DNA of 64,000 nt from Megalonaias nervosa (GCA_016617855.1 JAECUM010000798.1:1-64000); one strand, 5' to 3'. Positions 12,015 through 24,298 are shown, counted from the first letter of the stretch. Notes: generated by a model not told the origin, from the sequence alone. A program made the numbers and translations.

Positions 12015-13504
12015 AGCAGTTAGTTTTAGTACTTAGCAGTTAGAAGAAGAAGGAGACTTTCCAAATCAAAATGCATGCTTACAACAAGCTTGCTGCAAGC
12101 TTACGACAAGCTAGGTGAGCTTGTGCAAGCTACTAAGGGTTTCATCATGACATTAACATAGCAGGCAGGCAGATAGGAAATTAACAGTCATTTTGGGAAT
12201 ACCTCACCTTATGCATCGCCACTAATCTTGCTGGGTAAAATTTCCTGCTACTCACTGACTGATATCAATGCAGTCAAGATGTAGGGTTTCTATGAGATTT
12301 TACTTTCACATTAGTGTAAGAGGATGAGAGATGCATGATACTTCAGTAATTAAATTTTTGCAAGTTAATGATTTTGATGAAAGTCTAATACAGAGATGTG
12401 GTACTAAAATCAATACATGTCAGATTACACAATTTTCATTTGGAAGGTAGTTTTGGATTCTAAATATTTCAAACTTAGGTTGGTATGTTGTTTTTAATGT
12501 TTTAAAATTTACCGTTCTCCTTCATTTTTTACAGCATGAGGTTTGATTATTATGCTGTGTGTCTCTGGTAAATGATTGCAGTAGTGGTCTCAGTTAGAGG
12601 GGGTGTCATTTGAAAGGTTGACCACTTGAAGCAAAATGTAACCTCAGAATTCCTGCATTCACTTGTGCACATTATACAAACTTGCATCTTCAGTATTTAC
12701 AACTCCACCCGATCTGACTAAAACCAGAGCTCCACTGTCCTTTGCAAAGATCTGACAGCAACTGCTTAGAGTCATGTTCATGGTGACCTTTGAATTAGCC
12801 AATGGAAATGTAGCTTTCAGAAATATGAAAGAGAATCAAATCATTCAACACACATTGATGCTCTTCAGCCAAACTGCTCAGTCATCCAAATGCAAAGGTA
12901 TCAGACTTTGTCTAATTGGTTGATAAAATTAGAGATTATATTAATAACATAGGTAACCAGTTCATGACCCCAAAAGCAGTCACTGTCAGATCTTCATGTA
13001 GGACAGTGGAGATCTGATTTTAATCAGATTGAATTCCACTTAGGCACCATGCCAACATATTAGTTGTCTCCTCATAAGATCAACACTGAATATAATGAAT
13101 TTGCATTGCCATGTATAAAACATGCACCCATTCAGCAAAATATTTAAAAGATAGAACTTGAAAAATGATGTAATTGTTTCTGTCGACCATGTTGAGCAAA
13201 AGACATCTTTGTTGCTTTTTTTTTATAAAGGAAAATCCAGCCAATACTTATTTGTACCTATCCTTGACTCATAGATTTAACTATACTCGAAAGAGGGAAT
13301 TTTCAAACCTTGAAAGCTATGTTAAGAAGTGTGAAGTGTGCATTATACAGAGACCTTAATACTACATTTTATTTAACTTATTTAACTGCCATATAAATAA
13401 AAGTGCATGATTCAGTATCAAGAAAAAAATTTTTCATTTTATTTTTTGTGGAGCTTATGGTATGATCGTGCATCTGTCATGCTTCATCTATCATGCATCC
13501 ATCA
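12015..13504. other. No recognisable gene
   Basis: Noncoding; a short alternation of caagctt/acaagct around 12080-12130. Confidence 0.4.
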
Positions 13505-13900
13505 ATAGTTACTGTTTTAAAACTTCTCGAAAAGCAACTAGGCAAGTTTCAAACAAACTTGGCAGAAAGCATTCTGGCATGAAGGACTTGAACATATATA
13601 CAAGTGATTTGGATACACTATAAGATATAGCTGTGATTATTACAGATAGAAAAGCCTTAAAAAATTTCTGAGAAACTCTTGAACAGAATTCAACCAACTT
13701 TGACAGAAAGCATCCTGGCATGAAGGGCTTTAAATTTTCAAATATGACCACCATTACTAAAAATAGAACAACCTTTAAAAGACTTCTAAAACACCACCGA
13801 ACAGAATTTGAAAAAATTTGACAGAAATTACCTGAAATGAAGGGTTTTGAAATGTTTATACATAATATTAATATGCCATCAGATAGGGATTCTGTTACTA
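13505..13900 (+). repeat. Array of ~130-bp monomers (family F), three copies
   Basis: gttt(a/t)aaacttctcga(a)aa...aggcaa...ttcaaacaaacttggcaga and aagcattctggcatgaagg recur near 13515, 13660 and 13790. The open frame on the minus strand at 13509-13754 is an artefact of this array. A further diverged copy lies at 24525-24780. Confidence 0.75.
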
Positions 13901-14439
13901 AAAGTAGAGAAAAAAAACCCTACTTTAAATTGAGTTTGAGATTATAACTGCTGAATGTAATAGGCTTGCCTCAGATTTGTTTCCAAGCAGTGGATCACTG
14001 TGAGTCCTGCTTTATTATGATTAGTATGCCTTCTAGTTTAGTAAAAAATAGTAATACACATCACAGTGTTTTGCAGTACATGCTGAAATGTCAAATGCAT
14101 GCCCTGAAATAACACAGCTCTGCCCAAAGCATTTGCTTTATTCTCTCATTGAAAGACATGCTCTATTAGAAGGTCTGGGGTAAGAGTAATTACTTTACAA
14201 ACAATAAATTTAATTAAGAGACTGAAATATAGTTTAGCTGCCTAGAACAATATGTATTGCTACACTGTTTCAAATTTTCTAAGTTTTAGTTAATAATCTT
14301 AGTGGGTATTGGTGTACAATATCACTTCAGTGAATGGGAAGTTTTTTGTCAAGCCCCGACTTTGTGAAAACTTCATATAACGATCACTTTGACATCCATA
14401 TGCATGTTCATTTCTCCATGCATGCATTCTTTTGTCCAT
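13901..14439. other. No recognisable feature
   Basis: AT-rich noncoding sequence. A weak hairpin-like stretch near 13990 (cagtggatcactgtgagtcc) could be the 3' edge of the family-F array, but is not convincing. Confidence 0.35.
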
Positions 14440-14500
14440 CCCACTGTTATTTCAAAACACAATACCTCCCTTAATTTTTGTAGAATTTCAAGCAGATTTG

Positions 14501-14560
14501 GTATGCAGGTAAATATTTTGGTATGCAGGTAAATATTTTGGTATGCAGGTAAATATTTTT
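14501..14560 (+). repeat. Three exact 20-bp tandem repeats
   Basis: The unit gtatgcaggtaaatattttg is repeated three times (last base of the third copy T), inside a family-E monomer. Confidence 0.95.
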
Positions 14561-14665
14561 GAGATCTAGGTTGAGTTTTACTGTAAGCATTCTGCAACAT
14601 TGTTTGGCTGAGTTATAGTCCTTGATTGTCAGACCCACCTCCTTTTGTTTCCACACAATGATTCG

Positions 14666-14667
<2 letters not shown>

Positions 14668-14704
<37 letters not shown>
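14668..14704 (+). repeat. (ATT)n microsatellite
   Basis: About 12 uninterrupted ATT/TTA units between two family-E monomers. Confidence 0.98.
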
Positions 14705-14705
<1 letters not shown>

Positions 14706-15235
14706 GAATTTCAACCAGATTTAGTATACAGCTTGATATAGATGGCTTCTTAGCAGAGATTGGTTGTCAGCATTCGACAGTATTGTTTGCATAGTTATAG
14801 GCCTTGATTTTCAGACCCACCATCTTTCAGTTTTGCACAATAAAGCCTTTGATTATTATTTGATTTCAGCCATATCAAATGTGCTATTAGATATTTAAGA
14901 AAAATTCAGTTGTCATCTGTTTGCATCATTGTTAGTGGAGTGACAATCCCTGATTGTCAGTCCCACTCACTTTTGTTTCTGCATAGTAACTTCCTTAATT
15001 ATTAGATGATTTCAAGTACATTTTGTACACAGCTTGATTTTATGAGACTTTGGCTTAGCTTGTCAGCATTCAACATCATTTAGTGGAGTTGTAGCCTGTG
15101 TTAGACCCACTGATTTTCATTTCCACATGATAACTCCAATAAGTGTTATTGGATTTGAACCACATTTGATAGGCAGCTTAATATTGTTGAGGCCAACGGA
15201 AAGTGGGTGACATCAGTTCCTGGAATTTGCTTGTT

Positions 15236-15989
15236 GTTTTTCATTCAGAAAGTGAAAAAAACCCCATTGAAGCTTCTTTAAAATGGTGTTCCCTTAGTAA
15301 CCATTGACTTTTGCTGCTGACTAGTCACATGATCTGTTCTAATACTATTCTGACCTCTTGATGCTGGCCACTTGTTTAAAATGACCTGAATTTTTGGCCC
15401 CAGGGTGTCAGGTTCAGGGAAGTTTATATAATTTGCAGAATGTAAGAATCATCTGGTTATTGGCAGTCTACCAGGTCCAGCATCGATCAGTTGATTATAG
15501 AACCTCAGTTGAGATGCCAATGAATGTAGAAATACCAATAGGGCTCATCCAACATTAACCAGACAATGTCAATAAACTGTATTGCCTTTACAGTTATTGA
15601 TGCCAATACAAATAATGAATTCAGTCACATGTGGTGTTAGAGCCATTAGGTCTGTGGATAGATTATTATTACTACATGCAAATGTAAAATGTTAAGAACA
15701 ACCATCCCTTGATAGAATCTAATGTTGAAGCAATACAGTATAAGGTAGACATTTGACCTGTCACCCAAAAAAATGTCAGAAAATGTTGAGAAATTATGAA
15801 GTCTTGCACATTTGAATCTGTATATGTTACTATCATGCCAGTTATCATGGTTAGGGACATTAAACAAGATTTCATCCGTGAGCATGTGCTGAAATCATTG
15901 CTATTACTTTTGTTATCAAGCTTATTGGTCATTGGCCCATTGGCATCAGCACGTGTTGACTGACTACTGACATACCCAAAGATACCAAG
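15236..15989. other. No recognisable gene
   Basis: The 128-codon minus-strand frame 15672-16058 crosses the left terminus of the pogo-like element, so it is not a gene. Confidence 0.45.
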
Positions 15990-15991
15990 TA

Positions 15992-17611
15992 CCGTATTTA
16001 CCGTATATGTTGGGACAGTGTATTTTTTGGGACACCAGTTAATTTTAAAAGCAAGCACTGTATGTTCTGGTTTTTTTTAGTCATAAGTTGTGGGATACAG
16101 TAATCTTTTAAATCATTCAAAAATTACTTGATGGATAATGCACTCCAACTGAAATTTTATTTTAAAAAATATAAAACTGTGCTTGAGATAAAACTCTTTA
16201 ATCCACTGCAGCAGCATCTCATCAACACAACCCGTCTCCTGCACATGTATGATATATTCTTTCGGTACATGAATATTTTTTTTTTAGCTTTCTCATACCG
16301 TGAAAAATTGTTAGAGGCAACACATCACCTGAAGTGGATGCAAGGACTAAAGTCAGATTTTATTCAAATCTGCACCAGTCTTGCTAATTCTCACACTTTT
16401 GACCCCCATCTTATCATCAGTCTTTCCAGGAATGCGATCAAAGTACACTAGAATTTCATCCATGTTAATGATCATATTATCGGTGAAATTGTCTGGATCT
16501 TTTCTGGCCTTCACATGATTTTATTTTCTCCAAATCTTCTGGGCAATGCTGGGTCATCGATGTCCATGCACAAAGCACTATTTGTGTCACTTTAAAATTG
16601 TTCCATTGTTTCAATTAATTTTCAAAATTCCTGTGAATACCAGTGAAAAGAACCAAAGTTTGCTTCCATATCTCAGCTTTCTTTGTATATTCAACAAAAA
16701 ATAAAATCGCCACACTTAAAAGAATCCATAGTTGGCTTCCGATGTCGGCTTTCTTTCCAATAAAATAACCTTTGTATTAAAAAAAAGAAAATTAACCAAA
16801 GTCGGCTTCTGAGGTCGGCTTGCTTTGTAATAAAAATAACCTTTGTCTTTGATGTCCTGTCAGTAAGTTGAAAGAAGGAGTTTACTACTCCCTGCCAGTT
16901 GTTTTATTCACCACCCGGGCTTCTATGTGCTTGGCATCTGTAGTAATTAATACAAAGGAGCAGTGATGTCTGCAGGTAAATAGTAGTGATACTTTTGTGA
17001 CCCGTGCTGGCAAAAAGATTGTCACTTACACTCAGGTGAATGTGTTTTCAAATAATGAATTTTATTTGCGAGATACTGTCATACAGTAGACCTGGATATA
17101 ATTCAGTCTTGATTATTTTGCACCTAACACCGTGTCATGCATGAATGACAGTTGTCTTCAAGATATCGGTTGATTATTTCCCTCTTGTTTGTGATTTTGT
17201 TGGATCCAGTTTTCAGTAGGATAACATATTTAAACCTTTGAGTACAACCATACGCAATTTGTTTCTCAATGTTAATGTCAATGAACATCGTGGCATGTGT
17301 TATTGGACATAAGCGATACACGCTATGGTATGTATGGATTTCGTGGATATATTTTATTCTTTAATGCTTATGTTGAGAAAAAGAATAAATAACAACAATA
17401 CAAGGTTAGTTTCTTTTTATTATCAAATAAGCATTTCCTTTATCTATTTTATTGCAACGTGCAGTGGGGGGGGGGCACAAATGCAGTGCAAATTTATTTC
17501 GTTTCTTAAGTCTTGGGACATATGACCTAGGTGAAAAAAAGTTTCACCAGAAGTTCTAGGACAGGGAAAAAATAATTATTTTATCGATCCCAATATATAC
17601 AGTAAATACGG
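15992..17611 (-). mobile_element. pogo-like (Tc1/mariner superfamily) DNA transposon, decayed
   Basis: 1620 bp. Left end CCGTATTTACCGTATATGTT is inverted at the right end (reverse complement CCGTATTTACTGTATATATT), and TA flanks both sides (15990-15991, 17612-17613), the target duplication of Tc1/mariner elements. The transposase remnant is on the minus strand. Confidence 0.82.
16185..16480 (-). pseudogene. pogo/Tigger-type DDE transposase fragment
   Basis: The minus-strand reading from 16463 begins MDEILVYFDRIPGKTDDKMG then VKSVRISKTGA, the conserved MDET.V.FD.P...T...KG...V...TGA block of pogo/Tigger-like transposases (the first catalytic Asp is in MDE). Further on (about 16250-16190) ETGCVDEMLLQWIKE matches the conserved G(W/C)xDExxxxWxxE segment. 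Between them are stops and frameshifts. The enzyme would cut and paste the element; this copy cannot. The DNA-binding part should lie toward 17300 on the same strand but I could not read it with confidence. Confidence 0.75.
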
Positions 17612-17613
17612 TA

Positions 17614-18370
17614 CCTTGTAAGCATTATAGCCATGTAGACTGGCTACTAGATGGGTCAGTGTTTATCAACAGTGTCATTTCATCTGTGATGATGTTATGG
17701 TTTTAAAATAAATAACAGAAAGAAGCCAAACCAACAAGTTTAGTAAAATTAAGAAATAATTTATTTCTCTACATTACAAAGTGCAAATTTAAGAGGAACT
17801 TAAAATTTTGTGAATTAACTAAACAGAAATCCTAAATGTTGTATTACAAGTCCAAAAGTATAGAATGTTCCGAATGAATTCCAATATTGAATGTGTTGAT
17901 GTGCCAATAGTCTTGGATGAGCTGATGTGCCAACAGTCTTGATGTACAGTATCACAGTGATATAATCCAGAATCTCTTTGAATGAATTCACATTAGCTAC
18001 AGTTTAAGTAAGTCATCTGTTTATAAATATCAGCCTGGAAAAGTTGGTAGAAAATCATTAGCAAAAATGAAAACAGCTGTATCGAACACTTAAAGAAATC
18101 TGATAAATTGTTGACTACTCTACAATAAATTACAAACACATTAGCAGCAACAAACTCTGGAAAACTATTTTAAAAACTTGTGCTCTGTCTAAAACCTGAA
18201 AGAAAAGGTTCTTGTAAATTTAATATTTGCTAATGCTGAAGGTTACATTAAATCTTTCACTCTCAGAGAACTGCAAGCCTCTTGTGATCGAGCCCAGGAC
18301 ACTTCAGATAATATTCACTATCAATTTCAGAAATACAATTACACTGTATTACATGATACATTTCTCAATT
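17614..18370. other. No recognisable feature
   Basis: AT-rich noncoding DNA between two transposon remnants. Confidence 0.4.
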
Positions 18371-18374
18371 TACT

Positions 18375-18860
18375 ACTGAAATTTGGGAAACTGGTGAATT
18401 TAAGAAACTGCTATCCGACTTTCAATGTGGCTTCAGATGCCAAAGAAATTTGACCCATGTCAGCAATGTTGTTAGACTTGAAAGATTTATTTAAGAAGCT
18501 TTCATAAAGCAGAACATAGAATAGCCATCGTTTTTGACTTCAAGAAAGGCTATGACATAACATGGAAGTACAGCATAAGGAATGACTCATTCTGTGTACA
18601 GATCTAAGGGACCAGCTATATGTACCTATGTTTATATGGAATTTTAGGAAAGACAATGCAGAGAAAAGGTAAATATCACTCTTTTTAAAAACTGTCTTGA
18701 TATGGTTAACTTCAGGGCTGTGTATTGTCCATCATCCTTTTCTACATCAAAATATACATTATTTGAAAGCCCATTAATTGCTTGTTACTTGTTGACAACT
18801 TTTTTGATCTGCTGTAGATCAGATGATATGTATACTGTACAATTGAATATCACCTCTAGA
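18375..18860 (+). pseudogene. Non-LTR retrotransposon reverse transcriptase fragment (I/Jockey-like)
   Basis: Frame-hopping translation on the + strand gives LSDFQCGFRCQRNLTHV then VVRLERFI (about 18415-18490), FDFKKGYDITWKY (18531-18572, the RT block with the first catalytic Asp), then (in other frames) GCVLSIILFYIKI (about 18718-18757) and VDNFF (the place of the YADD-like box, where the second Asp reads Asn). The order and spacing match the palm of LINE reverse transcriptases of the I/Jockey type. Stops and frameshifts are abundant. The 5' ORF, endonuclease and tail are not recognisable. Confidence 0.65.
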
Positions 18861-19075
18861 TATGATTAAACCAGGGCAGGAAATTAACATAATCCGCTAT
18901 GCCAGCAGGTCAGTACAACTCAGCAGTCTCTACATGTAATTCTTACAGGCAGTGAAAATTGCTGCTGGCTATGCATCGTAACTGTCAAGAACTTAAGAAG
19001 GGATCAGCGGTCGGATTTACCTTTAATGGTAATTGATGTTTATTGTGGTAATTGTGTACCTACCAACATCCTGTG

Positions 19076-19277
19076 ACCGCTTCGGTGGCCTAGTGGTTAG
19101 AGCATTTGCTTAGGATGCAGGAGGTTGCAGGTTCGAACCTTGGCCAAGTCATACCAAAGACTTATAAAAGTGGTACTTACAGCTGCTTCACTAGGTGCTC
19201 AGCATTAAGAGGTTCGTGTTAGCACTGGTTATCTTGGTGTAAGGATAATGATACTGGGTGGAACTGTTAAAGTGTAG
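19076..19277 (+). mobile_element. tRNA-derived SINE, family A copy 3 (3' truncated)
   Basis: The head accgcttcggtggcctagtggttagagc with box B ggttcgaacc is well kept. The body runs through catac-caaagacttataaaagtggtact and agcattaagaggttcgtgttag to tactgggtgg, then jumps to tgttaaag without the (AC)n tail. Confidence 0.85.
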
Positions 19278-19786
19278 AATTTGCTACTTACAAAAGTTCA
19301 TTGGAGGGTTTTAAGGTGAGATGAGCTTCATTATTGTTAATTTTGTACATATTAGATACTGAATAGTGCTGGTGTTAAGGCTTCATCAAAGGGCTTGTTA
19401 ATTTTTTTCAACATTAAAAATTATGTTCTTGCACCTGTATTACTATGAAGGAGTGTCAAACATGTAATGACCACAGTAGTTATATATTATTGTAAACCTT
19501 GGCATTTGTGATGGTAGACAGAAAACATTGTGCCTTAGGACAAGAATGATGCATGTATACTCCTCCTAGCCATCAAGTATTGATAATGCTTTGCTTGTTC
19601 ATGATTTTATGTATGGAATAAAACCTAAAAGAAACTATGACACTGGTCATGAACTATAAAAATTTTAACGGTGATTCTTCAGCGGTTGCAAGCAAGGCAA
19701 CAAGTGCAAAAGCTGTTGTTTCACATATCTGATTTACATGACTTCCAGCAACTTGGGTTGTTCCATGTTGTGTACTTTACCTATGC
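19278..19786. other. No recognisable feature
   Basis: Noncoding; the frame at 19671-19880 runs into the minisatellite. Confidence 0.4.
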
Positions 19787-19992
19787 AAATCAGTCTGATG
19801 GGCTTCTTTCAGCAGTACTTAAAGATCTAAGAACACAAATTAACCTGATGGGCTTCCCTCAGCAGTACTCAAAGATCTAAGAACACAAATCAGCCTGATG
19901 GGCTTCCCTCAGCAGAACTCAAAGATTTAAGAACACAAATCAGCCTGATGGGCTTCCCTCAGCAGTATTAAAAAATCTAAGAACACAAATCA
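19787..19992 (+). repeat. 50-bp minisatellite, four copies
   Basis: Units start at 19791, 19841, 19891 and 19941 with cctgatgggcttccctcagc, then agta(c/t)tcaaagatctaagaacacaaat. The 50-bp period is exact; only a few substitutions separate the units, so it is recent. Confidence 0.95.
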
Positions 19993-20144
19993 TCCAAGCT
20001 ATTGTCAGTTAAAGTAATTTGTGGAATGGTGGTTGTTTTATCTCTTAATTACCACCTTGCTATTTAATCTACTTTATGGCAGCTGTATGAACTGTCCATG
20101 GGTGATAGTATTCCATGAGCATTATTAATTAAGCGTGAAGGTAT

Positions 20145-20690
20145 GAAAAACATATGAAAGGTTTATGTCTCCCCATTTTTTTAAAATTGGATATATTAGA
20201 AACTTTGTTTTTTATCAAAATCATGTGGGGGTGGGGGTGTGAATTTGTGGTTGGCTTTTTATGGATCATTGTAAAACTTTGTATATGTTATGGCCATCCT
20301 CTGAAGATGCATATATTGACAGACCACAGTAACAGTGCTCTTGCAGTTTTTGTGAGAATTATTATCGATTTAGTCCTGCAGCTGAATGCAGTGTAAGACA
20401 GAATCTTATAAATGGAACATGTCATGCAGTATTTTTGGATCGTTTGAAAATGTGTGGATTGCTATGAAATTTGGTGAATATTATGGTCATCATTTAAGGA
20501 TGCACATAACTGACAAAGCTTTCAGCACTGGATAGAATATACAAATTACAGTGTATGACAGAATTTTGTATGCTCTTGCAGTGTTCAGTCAATTTCTGTG
20601 AAACTTAGTATATATTATAATCATCATCAGAATATATAAATGTTGACCAGTCAATGTACTCAGTATTTTCAAAAGAATTATGCCCTTGTA
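20145..20690 (+). repeat. Array of diverged ~140-200-bp monomers (family H)
   Basis: gtgaaa(a)ctt(a/t)gtatat(a/g)ttat followed by g(g/a)(c/t)catcat...gatgcatat..a(c/t)tgac recurs near 20266, 20466 and 20599. It is adjacent to and in the same orientation as the family-D element that starts near 20705. Confidence 0.5.
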
Positions 20691-20704
20691 AAGCTCTGCT
20701 GGTC

Positions 20705-21410
20705 ATAAAAGTGCTAGTAGGGTGGTCTTTTGACTCTTATCCATCATCCATCCATTAGTTAGCACAAGTCTGTTATTGCTACTCCTCCTTAATTGCTTGG
20801 AGGATTGCCATAAAACTTTATTCACATTTCTTTCATTATCTAGTTGGTCCCAAAGAAAAATAGTGAGTGGTCATCTTGAAAATTTTGTTATCACTACTCT
20901 CTCAGAATGGGTGGTCCTATCAACATTGGGTTTTCATTGAAGAATTCATATGAAGTGTGCTTGGTTATATAAGAACCAGTGTGGTCATCATGGCAATCAT
21001 CTAGAAAATCTTTCTATGGATATTCCCCTGAGTTGAAAGACATATCAACAAGGTATTTTTCATCAGAAGACTTGTGATCACTAGTTGATCCTAATCGAAA
21101 ATGGAACTGCTTGGACATCCAACATTGTGATTGCTAATCCTTTTGAAAAAAGTGTTAACCTGACATCCAGTATTGCTGCCATGACTGCTGTCTTGAAAAT
21201 TTTCTTATCGCTACTTCTCGAATAGAAAGTCACATTGAGCTTTCACCAGAAGACTTCTAATGATGTATAATTGGTCATAATTGAAAATGGTGCTTATCTT
21301 ACATCCAGTATGACTGCCATAATTAACAATGGTTTTATCTTGAATTCCTGGAGTTTCGTTTTTTGACTAGTAGAGCAGCAGTCTCACTGTGGGACTCTTG
21401 TTTTATTATA
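20705..21410 (+). repeat. Composite repeat of ~150-bp monomers with defined ends (family D), copy 1
   Basis: Left end catccatccattagttagcacaagt then ttgttattgct. Internal monomers each run gggttttcaccagaagacttctaatgatgt...ttggtc.taa..gaaaatgg(t)gct...gacatccagtat...gccat...cttgaaaat(t/c)ttgttat. The right end is a hairpin, agtctcactgtgggact at 21381-21400, followed by cttgtt. Other copies: 25955, 32235, 36945, 63155. Confidence 0.8.
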
Positions 21411-22460
21411 AACAGATCTCCATCATATAGATTTTGCAAGTCTTCTGATCATATGAATTTCAGTTTACATCCTGTATTCAGTTGCTGATACCATATCTAT
21501 CTAGGTGTGTATTGAACAAATGCCATGTGTTAGCATTTGTTTTGCAGCACTGCATGACTGTCGGTGAATTTTCAGTATCCCTTGAGCTGAATATTTAACA
21601 AATGCACTTGATATATATATTTTTAGATGCCCTGCTCCACTGTGACTTTCACTAAATTACCATATCCTTCTGGATGAGTATTGGAGAAAACCACTTTTTA
21701 ATACTGTTTTAAAAGCAGCAGTAGCTTACCCATTGCTATTGTATAACTGTTACTTTTTTGTATCTGAAAACCTCATCTATTAGATGTGAATACAACCTTC
21801 CACAGAGTGGAGAATTGTCAATAAAACACAATTCACTTCTGCACCTCACATGTCCATGCACATAACAGTCATCTTTATCAAGGACACAATGTTAATAATT
21901 GTGCCAGAGAAAAATTGTTTGTTGTTGAGTTTAAAACTTTCTTCAGTTTTCCCTTCCACAATATTCAGTCTAGTGTTACAGTTCATCTGTCTGGTCTTCT
22001 CTTTGCATCCCAGTAACCCTTGCCCCTAGGTAAAATTTAGTTCTGGGAAGGATCTCTTAGGTGACCAAGTTGTACAATTCTTCACTGTGTGAGAGGAGGT
22101 ATTCACATTGGAGGTTTTTGACATAAAAATGTAAAAGCTGTGCGATATCGATTTATAAGTACATGTATTGCCTAATTAAAATTAGTTTTACACTCCCCTC
22201 CTAAAACTTACATATTTCCCAGGTATAATCTACATTGACATCTAAAAATCAGCATTGACACCTCAAAGTCAGCAATGACACCTCAAAATCAGAACATGAC
22301 TTGTGACATACATATAGGATCTCAAACTATGGGCCACAGGCATGCTGCAGGTAATATATTATCTACATACAAAATACCAAGAAGTGGGTCATGGGTGCAA
22401 AAATTTTGAGAAGCATTGACATTTGGGTTTGATGACTTAATGACTTCTAAAACGGGATGT
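21411..22460. other. No recognisable gene
   Basis: Noncoding. Around 22230-22290 a short run (tgacacctcaaaatcagca) is tandemly repeated about three times. Confidence 0.4.
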
Positions 22461-22464
22461 TTTC

Positions 22465-22620
22465 CTTGTATCTTTTATCTCATAGGACTGTGTTTTATCT
22501 TGTAGAACTGTATGTTTTATCTCATAAGACTGTTTAATCACATTGGACTATGTTTTATCTCATAGGACTGTTTTGTCTCATTGGACTGTATGTTTTGTCT
22601 CATACAGTGTATGTTTACAT
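22465..22620 (+). repeat. Degenerate 20-28-bp tandem repeat
   Basis: tgttttatctcataggactg recurs six or seven times with variants (ttgtagaactg, cattggactg, cataagactg). Confidence 0.85.
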
Positions 22621-22692
22621 TTCTAGAATGAATATTGTTACCTGCTACAGCTATTTGCATTCAATGAGACTAAGAATAGACATGTTTCTATT

Positions 22693-24298
22693 GCATAATA
22701 GGTTATGGCTCCTTAACTTTTGACCTTGTCACAAGGCCATCATCACAGGAATGATTTCGGGACTGGAGTCGCGTGATCAACTAAATATTGACCAATATTT
22801 ATGCACTCATGAGTCTGAAAAGAGATGATTCAATCCTGATACTCCCAGCAGACAAAGGTAGAGCAACTGGTTTTGAGTAGGAGGGTCTACGACTCAGAAA
22901 TTAGGACATTGTAGATGGATGAGAAGACATATGTAAAGTTAAGAAAAAGATCCCAAAAGTAAAATACAAAATTAAGTTAATCGATACCCTAAAGACATGG
23001 GAATAAAATAAGAAGATCAATAAAAATTTGTACTGCCGTATTTATCCCACTAGTGAGGAGGTACCAAAGTTTTATGGACTGCCCGAGGTACATAAGATGA
23101 ACACACCACTGCATCCTATTGTTTCAGGGGTGGGTTCTGTTACCAATCCTGCATCAAAATACCTAGCAGAATTTTTGGGACCTTTAGTTGGTTATGGTAT
23201 ATCTCACATTAAAATCTGTGCAGAATTTGTTCAGAAAATTAAGGATTTCAAAGTCACTCCAGGGAAGAAATTAGTATCCAAGTGAGTACCTTTTTACCAG
23301 TGTACCTGATGATTGGGTCTTGTTAGTCATCCAAAACGGCTCTCGAGAGATACATTTGAACAGACACACTAGTTTGGTGTTAAAACAAATAATTACTTTC
23401 TTGAATTGGATCTTGAACAGTACTTATTATGTCATAAGAAGATCAGGGCAGCAGTGGACTCACCAGTGTCTCATGTTGTGGCAAATTTTTATATGGAAGA
23501 CTTTGAAGTCAATGCCATTTCCTCCGCACTCCCTCTGGATTTGTGGTTTCGTTGCCATTTACCACGAACCTACCCACACAGACCAGTATCTGAACTCCAA
23601 CCACCATCTTGAACATAATTGATCGATGGTGAGAACTGTGTTGCATCGGGTGAACAGCATTGTTATTGTTGAGGAAGACAAGGTGTTGAGTTTGATCATA
23701 TTAAGAAAGCTTTGAGGGCCAGCAATTACAAAACTTTATGTGGGTGTTTCCTGAAAAAGAACAGAGAGGACTCTCCAAAAGATTACAAAAAACTCTTACA
23801 AAAGCTTGGAGCTAATGTGTTCCACAAACTCTGTAACACCATCCACTCAATCTAAGTACATCCAAAAGACCAAACTCCTTTGATTAAGAAGTGCACAGTA
23901 ATCGATAAACTCCAGTGTGATAATTATGGAAAAGACTACATGGGGAAACCACTAGAAATCTGGAAGCAGGCAGTAAAGAACACTTATACACCAACAGAAA
24001 ATCCCTGACAGCAGTTGATGAACATTGCAAAGAATCAGGGCATACTATATCTTGGGATAACATCAGAGTACTTAGTAGAGATCATAATACCCTGAGGAAA
24101 ATATAAGAGAGGCTATTGAAATCATGGATGGGAGCCAGTGTTGAACCATGATTCTGGAGTGGAACTTCTGCTGTTGTACAGAAGTGTTTTGTCACGTTGT
24201 CAGTATTCATTTGATCACATGACTCCAGTCCAGAACTTATTCCACTGATGAAGGCCTTGTGATAAGGTCGAATGCTAAGGAGTCGTAACCTATTATGC
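22693..24298 (+). mobile_element. Penelope-like retroelement flanked by 87-bp inverted repeats
   Basis: The left repeat (22693-22779, starting gcataataggttatggctcc) is matched by the reverse complement of 24212-24298, with roughly nine in ten bases equal. Inverted flanks of this kind are a known form of the pseudo-LTRs of Penelope-like elements. The 1.4 kb between them reads as a decayed Penelope polyprotein in + sense. Confidence 0.85.
22815..24190 (+). pseudogene. Penelope-like reverse transcriptase and C-terminal region, decayed
   Basis: Pieces in changing frames follow the order of the Penelope-like polyprotein: a DDSILILPADKG block (22825-22860), YPTSEEVPKFYGLPEVHK then PLHPIVSGVGS (23040-23145), SPVSHVVANFYMEDFE (23460-23510), PTHTDQYLN (23568-23595), then VRTVLHR and, near 24000-24060, SLTAVDEHCKESGHTISWDN, the SAV.EH...GH.I.W pattern of the C-terminal (GIY-YIG-associated) part. 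The protein would copy RNA at a nicked target. The sequence jumps from the LWFR position (about 23535-23550) directly to the IYHEPTHTDQ position, so the YxDD catalytic box and about 70-80 residues around it are missing. Several stops are present. It is a dead copy. Confidence 0.85.

Larger units (their letters stand above)
14440..15235 (+). repeat. Array of ~150-bp monomers (family E), about five copies
   Basis: Monomer cores like gatttcaaccagatttggta...cagcttgatat...atga(g/t) recur near 14487, 14705, 14862, 15003 and 15150, each with a gtcagacccac and ttttgtttccacacaataac segment. The array ends near agttcctggaatttgcttg at 15208. Confidence 0.7.

Noticed and set aside
15672..16058. 128-codon minus-strand gene
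   Set aside because: It crosses the terminus of the pogo-like element and has no domain.
19787..19992. CRISPR-like spaced repeats
   Set aside because: The units are continuous 50-bp tandem copies without distinct spacers, in animal DNA.
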